Shown here piece by piece: positions 1-12,431 of a stretch of 64,000 nucleotides of DNA. The notes under the pieces are model-generated. The model was not told the DNA's origin, did no database searches, and worked only from the letters and a program-made list of their open reading frames with translations. Made by a program: the position numbers and the translations under genes. Position 1 is the first letter of the stretch, and every line of letters starts with the position of its first letter. Source of the DNA: Pyrrhosoma nymphula. Lineage: Eukaryota > Arthropoda > Insecta > Odonata > Coenagrionidae. The stretch is taken from the NCBI GenBank assembly GCA_963573305.1, contig OY754331.1, positions 150,903,728 through 150,967,727 on the forward strand. Direction: 5' to 3'.

Positions 1-290
1 ACATTAATGGTAAGGAGTTAGATTTGGGAGGGATTAGTCCCCGTAAAATGTATAAAAATGCATTAAAAAGATCGATTTTGCCGTTTTTTTCGCATTTTTT
101 TACATATTTTCTATATTTTGCAGCTTCCATTTCACCTCATCCTCTCCCGAATGATGAAAATATACATCAACAAGAAATAGCAGTAATAATAAAAATATTT
201 TGGTACATAACATAGCAACAATAATTAAAATACGTAGCAATAGTTCGGAAGATTCCCTTTACCACGCTGGCGCTCGCAATGCCTCGCACG
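1..290 (+). repeat. left terminal inverted repeat of the 1-2663 element
   Basis: Matches 2361-2663 in inverted orientation over essentially its whole length, with scattered substitutions and small indels. Shared landmarks include TTTGGGAGGGATTAG near the outer end and GTAGCAA(T/C)AGTTC(G/A)GAAGAT near the inner end. It may continue left of the window. Confidence 0.8.
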
Positions 291-658
291 CTCAGGCTTG
301 GACAGCAATTCTCATGCTTTCACAGCAAAAGAAGGAAAAAAGAATACTTTGTAATTCCACTAAAAATATTAGATTGAGATCTTATATTCTCATTGAACTT
401 ACAAAGTATTTTTTTTACCTTCATCATGGAGCTCCACAAAGTATCAGCCTCTCAAATCAAAATATTGCAGTTGTCATCATCTTCCCTCGGTATACCTCTA
501 GCGATCGCAAAGTCAACTTGTCGGTGTTCTAAGCAATGATTCTGTGTTTCCAAGTTGTTTAAATTGTGTAAAGCAGTGGAAGTTTTTTTACTCCGGCTTT
601 TTCCAAGTGAATTGCAGTACGTGGGTGTGAGTTATGATTAGTTATTTAATGGGTAATT

Positions 659-2306
659 ATGCCACGCGTGTGTAAAAATCATCCTGATCGCTTCTGCTAT
701 GTTTGCGGTGAATTGACTTTAAAATTGCAACGACAACCTCTTTCTTTGATTCTTAAAACTGCTTATAAATTTTACTTTGGATGCCAGGTTGGCGATCAGG
801 ACAAGGATTGGGCTCCAAGAGTTTGCTGCACTACTTGTTACAAGAAGTTTGACTGAATGGCTCAACGGTGCCCATGGTTTGGCGTGAACCTCGCTGCCAT
901 CTCACGGATTGTTACTTTTGTATGACTTTCACCGTCGGGTTCTCCAGCAAAAGTAAGCATACAATTCAGTATCCTAATATCCCTTCAGCAATAAGACCAA
1001 TTCCTCATAACGAGTCTTTGCCAATTCCTAAGCCCACAAAAACCTATACTTTAGAGCCAGAAATTGATTTGAAAGACTTGGAACAACAGCCGGGACCAAG
1101 TGATACTTTCACCGATGATGAAGAGTGTTCTGATGATTCAGCTGATCGACAACCTCACCTCGTTACTCACTCAGAATTGAATGATCTCGTAGGGATTTGG
1201 AGTTGCCTTGGACGAAATATCAACTTCTTGGATCTCGACTTCAGCAGTGGAATCTCTTAGAAAAGGGCGTAAAAATCTCTTCTTATAGGACCAGACAGTC
1301 AACACTGGCATTAATTTTTACGGAAGATGAAGGCTTGGTGTTTTGCTCTTATTCAAATGCATTGATGATAGAAATGATGATGTCATGTGACCCAGAAAAA
1401 TGGAGACTGTTTATAGATTCGTCAAAGACAAGCTTGAAAGTGGTCCTGTTGGCCAATGGGAATGAGTTACCTTCAGTCCCAGTTGAATACTCTGTTGATA
1501 TGAAGGAGACGTACGAAAATATCAGCCGAATCCTTGAAAAAATTTATTATCATGATTATAATTGGAAAGTTTGTGCTGACCTGAAAGTTGTCGCTCTACT
1601 CACGGGACTGCAATCAGGCCTCACGAAATACTGCTGCTTCCTTTGTGAATGGGACAGCCGAGCCCGAGAAAAACATTACATCGTATGGAACTGGTCTCTG
1701 CGAGAAAGCTTTACTCCTGGTTATAAAAATGTCGCTAATGATCCTCTGGTCCCGAAAGAAAATATTTACTTGCTACCATTGCATATCAAACTCGGACTGA
1801 TAAAACAGTTTGTGAAAGCAATAGAAAAGACAGGTGATGCATTTAAAATTTTAAAAACGAAATTTCCTCGTTTTAGTGAAGCTAAAATCAAGGAAGAAGT
1901 ATTCGCGGGCCCCCAGATTAGAAAATCTTTCCAAGATTCGACGTTTATGAAACACTTGAATCATAAAGAAAAACGAGCTGGGATTGGATTCCGAAACGTG
2001 TGTGAGAACGTTTTGGGTAACAAAAATAGTGATGATTATGCCGCTCATGTCGAGGAGTTGCTGTCAGCGTATAAGGCCATGGGGTGTAACATGTCACTAA
2101 AAGTCCTTCATTCACCCCTGGACTTTTTCCCAGAAAATTTAGGAGCAGTTTCAGATGAACACGGGGAACGGTTCCATCAAGGCATTAGCAAATTTGAGAG
2201 GAGATTTTCAGGGCAGTGGAATGCGGGCATGTTGGCAGAGTACTGCTGGTTGTTGGCACGAGAAACTTCTACCTTAGGGTATAATAGGAAATCAAATACA
2301 AAATGA
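659..2306 (+). pseudogene. frameshifted transposase-like protein of an uncharacterised insect/cnidarian transposon family
   Basis: Three open segments in different frames (659-856, 868-1260, 1197-2306) read as one protein. The N-terminal part starts MPRVCKNHPDRFCYVCGEL and has CxxC pairs (FCYVC, VCCTTC), then DCYFC, suggesting a zinc-binding module. The large C-terminal part contains RLFIDSSKTSLKVVLL, VCADLKVVALLTGLQSG, YCCFLCEWDSRAR and SDEHGERFHQ. From memory, this protein is common in insect and Hydra genomes under 'uncharacterised protein' labels. Acidic residues in FIDSS (codon at 1416), CADLK (1578) and SDEHGER are plausible RNase-H-like catalytic positions, but that is inference. At least two breaks are visible: around 850-875, where the frame shifts and family residues seem to be missing, and around 1190, a one-base shift. 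The gene sits centrally between the long TIRs. Confidence 0.75.
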
Positions 2307-2360
2307 AGGTACTTATGTTATTCATCGTTCTTTACATCTATTATTTTACTCTCTATTGAT

Positions 2361-2663
2361 ACGCGCGAGGTAAGTATTGAGAGCACCAGCGTGGTAGCGT
2401 ATCTTCTGAACTGTTGCTACATATTTTAATTATTGTGGCTATGCAGTGTTCCTAAACATTTTTATTATTGCTGCTATATGTTTTTGATATATATTTCCAT
2501 CGTTCTGGGATATTTGGGGGAGGGGAAGATGGAATAGGAGCTGAAATATGAAGAAAATAAGTGAAAAAATTGCGAAAAAAGGAAAAGTTGATAATGTTTC
2601 ATGCGTTTTTTTTACAATTTACGGATACTAATCCCCCCAAATCTACCTCATTACCATAAATGT
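2361..2663 (-). repeat. right terminal inverted repeat of the 1-2663 element
   Basis: Reverse complement of 1-290. It ends TTACCATAAATGT, complementary to the start of the window. The outer ~100 bases and the inner GTGGTAGCG...GTTGCTAC block are the best preserved parts. Confidence 0.8.
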
Positions 2664-3536
2664 TCATGTTTTAGAACTTTTTACCTCTCTAAAACCTGAG
2701 AAGAAATATAAATGCTAAAATAATCCTTTCCATCCCTCCCAGTTATCGCAAAATGATAAAAATAAGAGGGGGGGGCTTCCCCAGAAAATAGTGGGTGATG
2801 GATGAAAACGGATGTCACATTCGGATTCAGGAGGTCATTTAACATAAGAATCAGCAGGAATGGTATCAGGGCTCGAAAAATGTTTTTTTTTTGCCGACCA
2901 GTGTTATTTGAAGAGAAAAAATGTACAAAAACAATACATCTTCTTCGCCAAACGGTTCCTAACACGAAATCTGTCACATTAAATCAGTCCCTATTTTTTA
3001 TGCTGAACGCCTAGAATACTTCATAAGACTTTCCTCAAAAATTGATAGTACATTTAGTTTTTACTCACACACATTTGGGAAATTTGCCGCCAAAACATAA
3101 AATAGCTTTAAGATTGAAAACAGTTTTAAAGTAACAAAAACATCGGAATGAATTATACTGGATCGAAAAAAAGGAAATTTTCACAGTCTATAATGATATG
3201 GAAATCACAAATTGATTGCAGGGCTCAGAATATATAGACAATTTCATTCTTTTTTATTGTTTTCCAAGGCGCTTCAACTATAAATATTAAGAACTTTTTC
3301 CTGACCTTCAGTTGTGAACGTTCTAAAATACATATGTGGAGGAAAGGGTGTAGAGGAAACTGTCAACATTTGATGTCGATGCCATAAACTCAAATAAGCT
3401 CAATGGTGTAAGGGCTCCATAAATATTTTCACAGCCTCAATGAACGAAAATTGATTTCGTTAGCAGCATTGTTAGATAACAGTACTCCTAGCATAGAGAA
3501 AATCGAATAAGGGACTTCAATTTCAAAAACCGCATG
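2664..3536. other. no gene recognised
   Basis: AT-rich unique-looking sequence. The only open frames are short (under about 100 codons), overlap on opposite strands near 2680-3010 and have no recognisable motif. Confidence 0.5.
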
Positions 3537-3802
3537 CCGAAATATAGTGATTAATATTGCCTAAATCATTGAGACATTATTACAGCCCTAATATAATGTG
3601 TCAAAGGTTTAGTCTTCAATGAGCCACTCCGGGTTGCTTGAGTCTCAATCTATTAATGTAACACTGGGTGCCAAACATACCGAAATATATTGATTTATGT
3701 CGTCGTTATATTAGAACCCAAATATATTGTCCAAAGGATATTTTCAATCAGCCACACTCCCGGGGTGCATGAGTCTCAATCTACTTGCATTGGTGTGGTA
3801 AA
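3537..3802 (+). repeat. old tandem duplication, ~143-bp period
   Basis: Two diverged direct copies. The first (3537-3679) and second (3680-3802) both start with CCGAAATATA. Both carry AATATA(A)T-GTC-AAAGG, then a TCAAT(G/C)AGCCAC block with TCCGGG, then GAGTCTCAATCTA. Divergence is high, with small indels. No open frame spans the copies. Confidence 0.65.
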
Positions 3803-4921
3803 CGAAACGAACAAATGGTAAACAAAAGGGGTGGATTAACCCCTTGACTGCAGTGTCTCATTTAACAAAATGCTTGAATAACTTTGACTGTTTTAAGGTT
3901 TTTGCACGTTCACTCCTGGCATATAGCAAATTCAGCACATGGGATATAATTATTATGTTTATTTATAAATTGGATCAACAAAAAGTACACCTATATATTA
4001 CACATGAAAAAGAATAAACTAAGTATCACTTTAGGCATTGCCTGTACATGAGATAACACTAAATCGCAGTTACAGTTCATATTAAATAAGTCGATAAACT
4101 GAGACCAATGATTCGTAACATTAATCATATATACTTGATAAAGATAAGAACTTTTATTTGAACTCATCATGTCTTGCATATGAGATTTAGTTAATGATAT
4201 CCTTTATATTAACAAAAAACACGTATGGTTTTTCAAAAGCAAATAACCATCTTGTTAATCTGCTCAAAATGTTGTTATACTATTTGTAAGTCTTACATTG
4301 TCACAAAAACCAAGAAATAATTTGGACCCTATATACAGAAAAGAGCGCTTGAAAATAGTCAAGTTGGGCTTGGGTAAAATATACACTGTCGTAAATATTA
4401 GTTTGTTCACTTAAGCTTTGTTTCTACTTTAGTTTTATTGCAAATTCTGGGGTAAAATCATTTTTAATACATTATAAATGTAGAGATGACGTAATGGGGC
4501 TAACTGAAAATCAACAAATGAGTGGACGGTTCCTATTGAAATTATTTAGCAACCAGCCTCATGATTCTGTTTCAAAATTGGATTGAGACAATATTTGTAC
4601 GCACCTATTAAGTAAATGAAAAGCATAATTAGCTATACTTTTCATTTTCAATGAAAAGCAAGTTCACAAGAAGTCACGCCTGAGACAACGGAGTATACCT
4701 ACTAAGTAGATTAAACCATAACTAAACTTAGATTATACTAAAGCATAATACATTTTTTTAATGAACTGAAGGGGACATCTATTTCGAAGAAAATAAAACT
4801 TCGAGTGGAATTATTTAAGTCCCCTTGCAAAACGGTTAATGTGTTGATACCACATCAAATGTTGTTTACAGTCACTCTGAAATATTTTAATTAATCTACA
4901 GGCTCCATATTTACACAGTTA
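3803..4921. other. no gene recognised
   Basis: AT-rich sequence with no open frame over about 60 codons that shows a motif. No inverted-repeat pair was found by eye. Confidence 0.5.
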
Positions 4922-5263
4922 TTACAAGTGTATAGCACAATCAGACTTGTGATAGGTTAACTGCCAATTAAATTGTGCAACGATTACACATATTTTAGCA
5001 CAAAAATATTCACTTAGCAATAATTTAATGGATTCCGTCCATTCGCAAAGTGTAAAAACATCTGATTCCATATTAATTCTCACCTCTTCCCATGTTGACC
5101 CTTCATAGATCAAAGCCATTTTGTCATCAGCGGAGGCAGTTAATTTTCCGATGAATTTACAACCGCAGAAACCATTTACTTAGACGAGAAACAATTTGGG
5201 GCCTAACACCGAGCCTTGAGGCACAACTGAACATTGCAGAGTGCGTCGTAAACGAATCAACAT
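4922..5263 (-). pseudogene. non-LTR retrotransposon (jockey/CR1-like LINE) reverse-transcriptase fragment
   Basis: Read on the minus strand, one frame gives SVVPQGSVLGPKLFLV, then a stop in place of the usual Tyr. It continues with VNGF...KFIGKLTASADDKMALIYE, then STWEEVRINMESDV and CEWTESIKLLL. These correspond to the GVPQGSVLGPLLF and F(A)DDTALxY palm motifs of jockey/CR1-type reverse transcriptases, including the two catalytic Asp of xADD, followed by the thumb-side W-x-N-x-LLLN region. Only about 110 codons remain. The endonuclease, fingers and 3' end are absent. The in-frame stop and sequence drift after position 5000 show a dead 5'- and 3'-truncated copy. Confidence 0.8.
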
Positions 5264-8200
5264 AAAAAAATGAATGTATAATATGAATATTCAAACACTA
5301 GAAGATTTAACCACTTGATTATGTATAGTTCAAATCACACATTTTACAGAGGAATGCATCAATAGTGGTGGAACTTTTAATTTATTTCCATGTCTGGCTA
5401 TAGAGCGAACGCAATGAATCACGCTATCACGCTGCGCCGAGGCCGTCCCGAAAAAGGCCTCCATGCCATCGGGTACTTCGATAAGCGAGAGAAGCTGGTG
5501 TCACCATGATATGACACAAACAAGCTTCGCCACATTAGAGGGCGGTCACGTGTTTGAGCCTGGTCGGAAAATGGCTTCGTTGCGCGTGCATTAATCTTGC
5601 GTCTCATGACAGGGTTTTTAATTATCAAGGCGCAGGGAGAGGCATCTATAAATACGCTTCAAGGTCTCCGGTCAACGTTATCGCAGACTTGTTGGTCGTC
5701 AATCTGAAAAAGGGAATTTTCATCACCAACTGTTCATACTCGCCATGACCGATGCTTTGCAAGAAATACGAACTCATTCTGGTAATCACTGTCCTTAAAG
5801 GTTTGGAGTTGAATAATTAAAATCTTCGATGGACCGCACGAAATGATGTTCGTTCCCACGCGTAAAACAAACAAAATATGGAGGAGAAATCTAGATGGAG
5901 GATGTTTAATCTTAAATGGTGGTAGAAGTGACCGATAACTATATGCAAGCAGTATGTATGATCTCCCGGTTTCCTGGGATTCTCTTGCATTGTTCCATCG
6001 TATGAACAATTTTTAGCCGATGATGGGCTTTGTGGACTATATATCGCCAGCTAAATATAGTCCACAAAATGGAACGAGGAAAACCGGAAGACCAACCCTC
6101 GAACTGAGACCAGCGGTAAGCTAACACAACTTGTAAGCAAATATATTTTCATGAAATTACGTGACGACATCGCAAATGAAACTTAATTGATTTTTGAAAA
6201 ACGTTAACTCAATATAATTTCTCATTTGCTAAGAAGGCTTTCCAGTAGATGCTTTCTCACATGACTTCACTCAGTATTCAATAAAATAACCAGCAACTGC
6301 TTTGGCGCTTTATGGTGCGCCCATGCATTCATTCAACATACCATCATTAATTAATCCAGTTCATTGAGAAACTACCTTTTTCCGACGAATTTAGTCTATG
6401 AAAACCCTACCTCAACAGGAGGAAAACTATAAAAACTAAAAAATGGGTATGCTATTGCTATGTAAGAGCGTATGAAGACAGTTTTTATGCAAAATTGGCA
6501 GAAATATTCCACAAAAAAAATCCCCTTTGAAGAATTTCTCTGAATGAATGGTGACTCTGATAGCAATACTTCGAATACATGCCATTATTTTATCAAGCAA
6601 GAGAGGGAAAAACGTGCTGGTTTCAGAGTTCAGCTATCATATTTTTTAAAGATTGAAAGAGAATGACAATACAAGCTTTTTTCTTGACCATTGATATTCG
6701 TCCTAGAAATTCTTGCGTTGATTGCAGAGTACCCTCAATGCGCTATGCCTTGGAACAATTTGGCTTTGAGAGTGTTCGTGTCTGAGACATGAGGGTACCT
6801 ACAGAGCTGGCTTATTTCCTCCACCCCCTCTCCCTCTCTCTTGTGCACCCTCAGGTATATACAAGCAGCAGGTTGAAGAGAGGGAGGTTAAGAAAGCCCC
6901 GGGGCGAGTGACATCCACCAACCGTGGAGCGCTTGCAGCAGCAACCGACTTCTTGCATGCTCCGTAGTCAAAGCCCCTCATTCCACAACCAGCCTCCAAT
7001 GATCCTCAATCTCCTGCAGCAGTGCACCACTCCTGAACATTTCTGCAATGGTTGAGTGGAAGAAGTTTGCCAACTGGGAAGTCGAGTCAACAACGATAAA
7101 AGGAGCTAGGAAGATTGCAAATTATAGTTTGCAAATTTGAAAACGCAAGGAAGGCGTTATTTGGGGAGATATTACTTATTGTAAGATACCCAAGCTTGAA
7201 AGTACCTAATTAAATGGTATTTATGGAGGATGATTTTACATGGAAGTTAGGCTTCGCTAGTAACAGCGGCTTAGCAAAGAATAGTGGAAGTAATACGAAT
7301 GTGGTGCTGCCGCATGAGGAAGATAATAAACAACGAGAGACATTTATTCCCTCTAAGCTGCGAGGAAAAGAATTGCAATGAATTTCGGCGATTCAAGTAA
7401 GATAAAATTATTGGATATGGTATGGGGCTTTAATCATTTCTGAAAATAGTAATGAAAGGAAAAGTAAAAGAGATGAGTTTCCAAGAAAGACGAAAGATAG
7501 CATAAGCCGAAAAAAAGATTCATTGGCATGCAGAAAATAGAACTTTTAAATTATAAATGCAGAAGATGGTGATTAAAATATTTCATCACGTACATGGTCA
7601 TAAAGTATTATTTGGATTATTTCGCGATGAAAATAATGGTATAGCACTGCCGCGGCTACCGAAATTAACTTGTCCCTAGTTTGAAATCCTGATTTCTGTG
7701 AGTTCGTGGGCATATGTATAATGGAACGATTTTCTGTTAAGCCTAGGAAAGTCTAAAATAACATCTTCATTTCTATCATATATCCGTGGAACAAGCACCC
7801 ATTTTTCTCAAGTGACACTTAGCTGATAAACAACTGAACTAAAACATTTCTTTTTTTAATTTAACGAGAATTTTAAGTTGATTATGCTTGGCTCAAAAAA
7901 AAATTTAAATCGTACATTACATCACCTAAAGCAATTTCACATCTCATCGATTAATTAATCAATTTTTCATGGCCCATGCACTGAATTTACGTAATATTCT
8001 AACGCGTGTAACATCTTAAATAGGAATAAATCCCATAATTTTAAGCCGTAACATGCAGATTTGAAGCTGCACGCTTAGCAAAAAATGCTCCTATAAGCAT
8101 TCACAGCAATTGCACAGTTCATACCAAGATATAGATACTTGATTATAAGAATGTCACTTTTACAGCTTAAGTGATGAAACTGAGCAAACTAGAAACGGTA

Positions 8201-9709
8201 GTAAAAAATCATTTATTTCCCGTCATCATTTTTAATTTCATAACTAATGACCGGTAATATTTGGTTGGCAAAAAAAACTGAAACCATATCGCAGTTTCAA
8301 ACGAATTCTTTTGATGCAAATGAAACTCTCACCCCTACACCACATTATTGTTTAGTCCAACGTTTCCAACTTGTGACATATTTGCAGTTATGAAAGCCTT
8401 TTGTGTCCTCGAAGAGACAGAAAATCATCATATCTAGCATTAAAAGTTCCGAACCGAATCAACCGTCAGCTAAATATTAAATCTCATTTTGGCTTCAAAA
8501 GTGAAACAATGCAAGCATTCCTTTCCCATTTTTAGCCAGGCGGGCGCAGCCAAAAAAGCGCTTATGAATTTTCATGAATTTCTTTTTTATTTGATACTCA
8601 AATGATGAAGGGATTTTAATTGAAGAAATTTTATCTTAGTTAACTACGGAGTTTTGAATGTTGCTTTGTACCACTGAACTATAGGCTTTTGGACCACATT
8701 GAAGAGGTATAAATTTCAACCTTCCAATTTAGTTTTTACGTCGACACAGGAAATGTATTTTCACTTCAGCTCTTTGCGTCGTGAAACTGGTGGAACTCCA
8801 GAGTACATCATGTATAGTAAAAGCCCCGGACAACCATTGAAAAGGGCTGTTTTTACCCCAAATTAGTTCATTTTTGGCCCTATAAGAAAAGCATTGAACC
8901 TAATGAAGGTTTTTTTTATTTTTTAAACTACTTACACTCGAGACATAAATTTTAAATTATCACTGTCGGGTGACTAAAAACAGGAAATTTTTATTTCAAA
9001 TTCGATTATCCAATTTGCTTTACTATGGTCTGAAATTTATGCTTTTAGCTCCAAAATGATCCTTTTTTTTCACTTTTATTTAACAATATCAATTTCCTTG
9101 GCAACCGCAGCATGGGCTTTTGATTGGTACTTTTACCTGCGGCCTTCAACACGTAGTTTATGTGATCAATGAGAAAACTACAGTGAGAATTTAGTTGGGG
9201 TATGTATCACCTCATTCTTTCCATGGGTAGTTAATGAATGGTACGAGTATATGGTATCCTCAATTTATTTGCAATTTGTACTTCACATAATCGGGATTCT
9301 ATTATTTCTTATGAAACATTTTTAATTTTTCTTCTTCCCGTTGAATTTCAACCAGTACCTTCTACTAGTATCAATATAAGAAGAAACGTTTCTCCGTATG
9401 TCTGTCCGCAAATTCCCTTAAGGAAATACACGTTTTGAGTTCATTTCCTTCTCTTGTAGTATTTTTTCCTTTTGCATAATAAAATTAGAAATCTGGGCGT
9501 ACAACGTCAAGATGGACACCAAACGAAAGGAAATAATATAATAATTCTTATTTTATTAAAAATATTCTTAAAATTTCTCAAAATGTTGCGTTTTTGCTAG
9601 ACAATCCTCTTGGCGACAAAACGGGCAATTTCCACTCTGTAAGAAAAACTAAGATGAGGAATGAGAAGTCAGAATATCTTCAATATGAATAGAACTGCTA
9701 TATTATTTT
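5264..9709. other. no gene recognised; two GC-richer patches
   Basis: Mostly AT-rich. Two patches stand out in base composition: 5400-5720 (minus-strand open stretch of 69 codons, no motif) and 6780-7080 (GC-rich, many CAGCAG-type words, 66-codon minus-strand open stretch, no motif). They may be remnants of mobile elements, but no terminal repeats or protein motifs were found. Position 6029-6068 holds a perfect hairpin, listed separately. Confidence 0.45.
6029..6068. repeat. perfect 14-bp inverted repeat (hairpin)
   Basis: TTTGTGGACTATAT at 6029-6042 is exactly complementary to 6055-6068, with a 12-base spacer. There is no T-run after it and no identified gene on either side, so no terminator role can be argued. 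Confidence 0.8.
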
Positions 9710-10184
9710 TTAACGATAGAACCGCTGGACTTTGCGGACCCCCTTAAACCGCGGCCGGGACAAATATGTCCCATTGCTATTTCGACATTTTCTGGGTCTG
9801 TGAATTGTCTCATTTCTTTAGAAAAGGTCGTATTTTTTGGAAGTTAAAGTTTTCAATCAAAGGTTAAATTATTTTATTTTAACATCATGCACACACAAAA
9901 AATGTTTTTGTTTGATTTTTTTAATCTTCATTTTTTATAATTTCATATTTAAAATATGACCTGAATCTGCACTTAAAAGCATGCGCAAAGCATCTTATTT
10001 CTAAAATATTTAGCGTAGGTATACTTTTGTAAATTAAATCCGAAAGAGAACGTTATTTCGCTTCAAATAAGCTCATGCAATTAAGGAAGCTTTACCAAAA
10101 AATAAGTAGTAGTACAGGTACATAAGTATATTGCAAATAATACTGATGAAACTTATTCCTGCTATGAATGTAAATACGTATGTA

Positions 10185-11009
10185 CCGTATTTCTCCGAAT
10201 ATAAGCCGCACTCGAATAGCTATAAGCCACACCCCATTTTTTGGGTCTCAAACAGGGAAAAAAGTTAATACGCGAATTTAAGCCGCACCCTTTTTAGTGC
10301 ATCCCGTACTAACGACAGTATTAGGCATTAGAATTTTATATCTGTTTTTACTAAGGATGAGTCGATTCCAAATGTCGATTCTCGAATCCACCGATTCTCA
10401 GGCTTAGAATCGGTATCGAGAATCGATCATCTAAACTCGATTCCGATTCCATCGATTACAGATATGCAAATATTTTAAACATAGACTATAGGCTGAGGAT
10501 ATATTTGCTAATTGTCATTAAATACAGTTTTTGAGTGACTTAATTGTCTTTGTTATTTTATTCCAGCCAGTACTTGAATTTAAATAATAGTCGTACGCTA
10601 CTGGTATATCAATATCCCACCTGATATTAGGAATAAGAATCAACGGAATCGGAATCGAGAATCGATTTGAATGAGTCAGAATCGGTATCGAAAAATAGTG
10701 GAATCGAGTCATCTCTAGTATTTACATTACCTATGTAACTATGACACAATGTTACATATATTATCCTTTAATATATGAATAAATTGTGCACCAATTTGAC
10801 CTTTTTCAGCGTTATTTCTTATTTTCCCCGTTGATTAAGCGAGTTTAGCTGGCATCCACGTGAATCCAAATGGCTGGTTTGCTCAAATCGGTCATTTTTA
10901 CGATTTTTTAAGTTCTCGAATTTAAGCCGCACCTCGAATATAAGCCGCACCCCGATTTTAAGGCCCCAAAATCGGGAAAAAGTTGCGGCTTATATTCGGA
11001 GAAATACAG
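10185..11009. mobile_element. non-autonomous TIR element inserted in the piggyBac copy
   Basis: Left end (10185 on) reads CCGTATTTCTCCGAATATAA followed by GCCGCA. The right end reverse-complemented reads CTGTATTTCTCCGAATATAA followed by GCCGCA. Inside each end the motif (TTT/TAT)AAGCCGCAC recurs several times, alternating with CCCCATTTTTTGGG or CCCGATTTT-type palindromic words. No coding capacity remains. Without the element nested at 10354-10715 it is about 460 bp. The left flank is TA and the right flank TT, so a TA target duplication is possible but not exact. The superfamily is unproven. Confidence 0.8.
10354..10715. mobile_element. GATTC-rich MITE nested inside the 10185-11009 element
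   Basis: Flanked by TA at 10352-10353 and 10716-10717. The left end reads AGGATGAGTCGATTCC. The right end reverse-complemented reads AGATGACTCGATTCC after one extra base. The arms are dense in GAATCGxxATCGAGAATCG words in both orientations, so the element can fold on itself. It has no coding capacity; open frames here are products of the repeat. Its position entirely inside another element makes it the youngest of the three insertions. Confidence 0.82.
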
Positions 11010-11249
11010 TTTCTTGATCTCTTTTACAAAAGACATTACATAGCCTAATTAATATTATTAAAAGCGATAGAAATAATAGCATTCTGGATTGGTCATTATG
11101 CCCCATGCATGTAGGTACTTAGATATTTATTTTTTCATTGAGGATAACAAGATGCACAGACATAAGAAATTGTGGCAACACTTTACTTGCATACTGATTT
11201 AGAGCATGATGCACAATTATTGTGAGAATTTTTTCATTCTTCACAATAT

Positions 11250-12431
11250 TTGTGTACTTGGCGCCGGTGATGCGGACCTTTTCCTTTCAATAGATTCACG
11301 TTACCGGATAGAACCTTAGTTTCAACTGCTACATCAACTCCAATATGTGCATCAGGATACAAGGAACTTATAATTACTATATTCTAATTTGGCATGCCCT
11401 GATACACTGTGAGAGTTATATCATTTTTCATGAAAGCAAAAGATTTGTTGAGGTGCTCTTGATCCCTATTTATACAATTAGGTACTTCCCTCCAACTTTT
11501 TTTTTGTGCCTAACAATCTCGCTCTGTTTGTTTATAGATATTTTACTAGCGCAAGGGAGGTAAAGAAGTTGACACAAGCAATGTTTCTTCCTTTATTTAG
11601 GTAAGAGGCAGCAAGCTTTTTCACTATAAATTCAATTAGACGTTTAGAAGAAGTGCGATTTTCATCTTTGCTAAAGTAGGTGAAGGCATTCAACATGAAT
11701 TTAGAATCTTTATCGACGGCCATCCAGTATTTTAGCCCATATTTGTCAGGCTTAGATGCCATAAATTGAATGAATAAACATCTAAATTTTGAGGGAAACA
11801 ATGACTCAAATACAAAAATATATGGACCAGCTATATACATGCTTTGGCAGTTTGAAATAATCTATTATACATCTGATATCAGGGAAAAATTGTCCACTTT
11901 CAAATGTTCCGAGTAGGTTGATTTAACATCATACCTCTGGAACCACATTATTTACCTGAAGCGATCACATGGAATCTCCGACTTACAAAATGGTAAACCC
12001 CATTTCATGGACCTCAGAAGATCCACCTCTATTCCATTGGATTCAGTAGAACCCCTAAAATACAGAAGACCCAGAAATGCATCAAACTCTTTCAATGGCA
12101 TAGACCAATCATCGATTCCCGGCATCCAACGCGAATCTGTTTCAGTGCATTCCTGTATGTGCATTAGAGTATATTCATCAATGAACAAACACCAGTTACT
12201 TGATAAAAGACCGGTGATGACATGCCTTTTTATGTAGGGATAAAGACCGCGAACACGCGCGATGGGAATATGTGGACCCTCGAGGTCATGTTTCTCAGAG
12301 TTGTCTGAAGAATCTGCTGTGGACTCTATCGCTCAAAAATCAGAGCCACTAAGGCAAAAACTGTCTCCATATTCGCCTTCTGATCCATCTTCCGCAAGAT
12401 CATTTAGCAAAGCCGCGATTCCCTCAGACAT
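11250..12431 (-). pseudogene. piggyBac transposase, inactivated
   Basis: On the minus strand the reading begins with ATG at 12431 (MSEGIAALLNDL, an acidic N-terminus). It passes an in-frame TGA (after GSDF) and continues through GLYPYIKRHV, MPLKEFDAFLGLLYFRG and EIPCDRFR. A stop follows, then KSTYSEHLKVDNFSLISDV, another stop, FPSKFRCLFIQF, KPDKYGLKYWMAVDKDSKF, ACVNFFTSLAL and, after frame changes, NDITLTVYQGMPN and HIGVDVAVE. These match piggyBac transposases in order. The Asp of AVDKDSK and the Asp of GVD correspond to catalytic D268 and D447 of the Trichoplusia enzyme. The second catalytic Asp, expected in the CDN(W/F)FTS block, is Val here (GTC). Stops, frameshifts and a lost catalytic residue make it non-functional. 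Confidence 0.85.

Larger units (their letters stand above)
1..2663 (+). mobile_element. DNA transposon with ~300-bp terminal inverted repeats
   Basis: The first ~290 bases and the reverse complement of the last ~300 bases align almost end to end. Both begin ACATT(A/T)ATGGTAA, continue through a GATTTGGG(A/G)GGGATTAG block, and end in a block containing TACCACGCTGG. Between them lies one decayed gene for a transposase-like protein, so this is an autonomous-type element now dead. The left end touches the window edge, so the outermost bases and the target duplication cannot be checked. The superfamily is not assigned: the long TIRs and the protein do not match a superfamily I can name with confidence. 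Confidence 0.8.

Noticed and set aside
10518..10712. 64-codon minus-strand open frame with repeated SIPI-type residues
   Set aside because: It is a read-through of the GATTC-rich MITE arms, not a gene.
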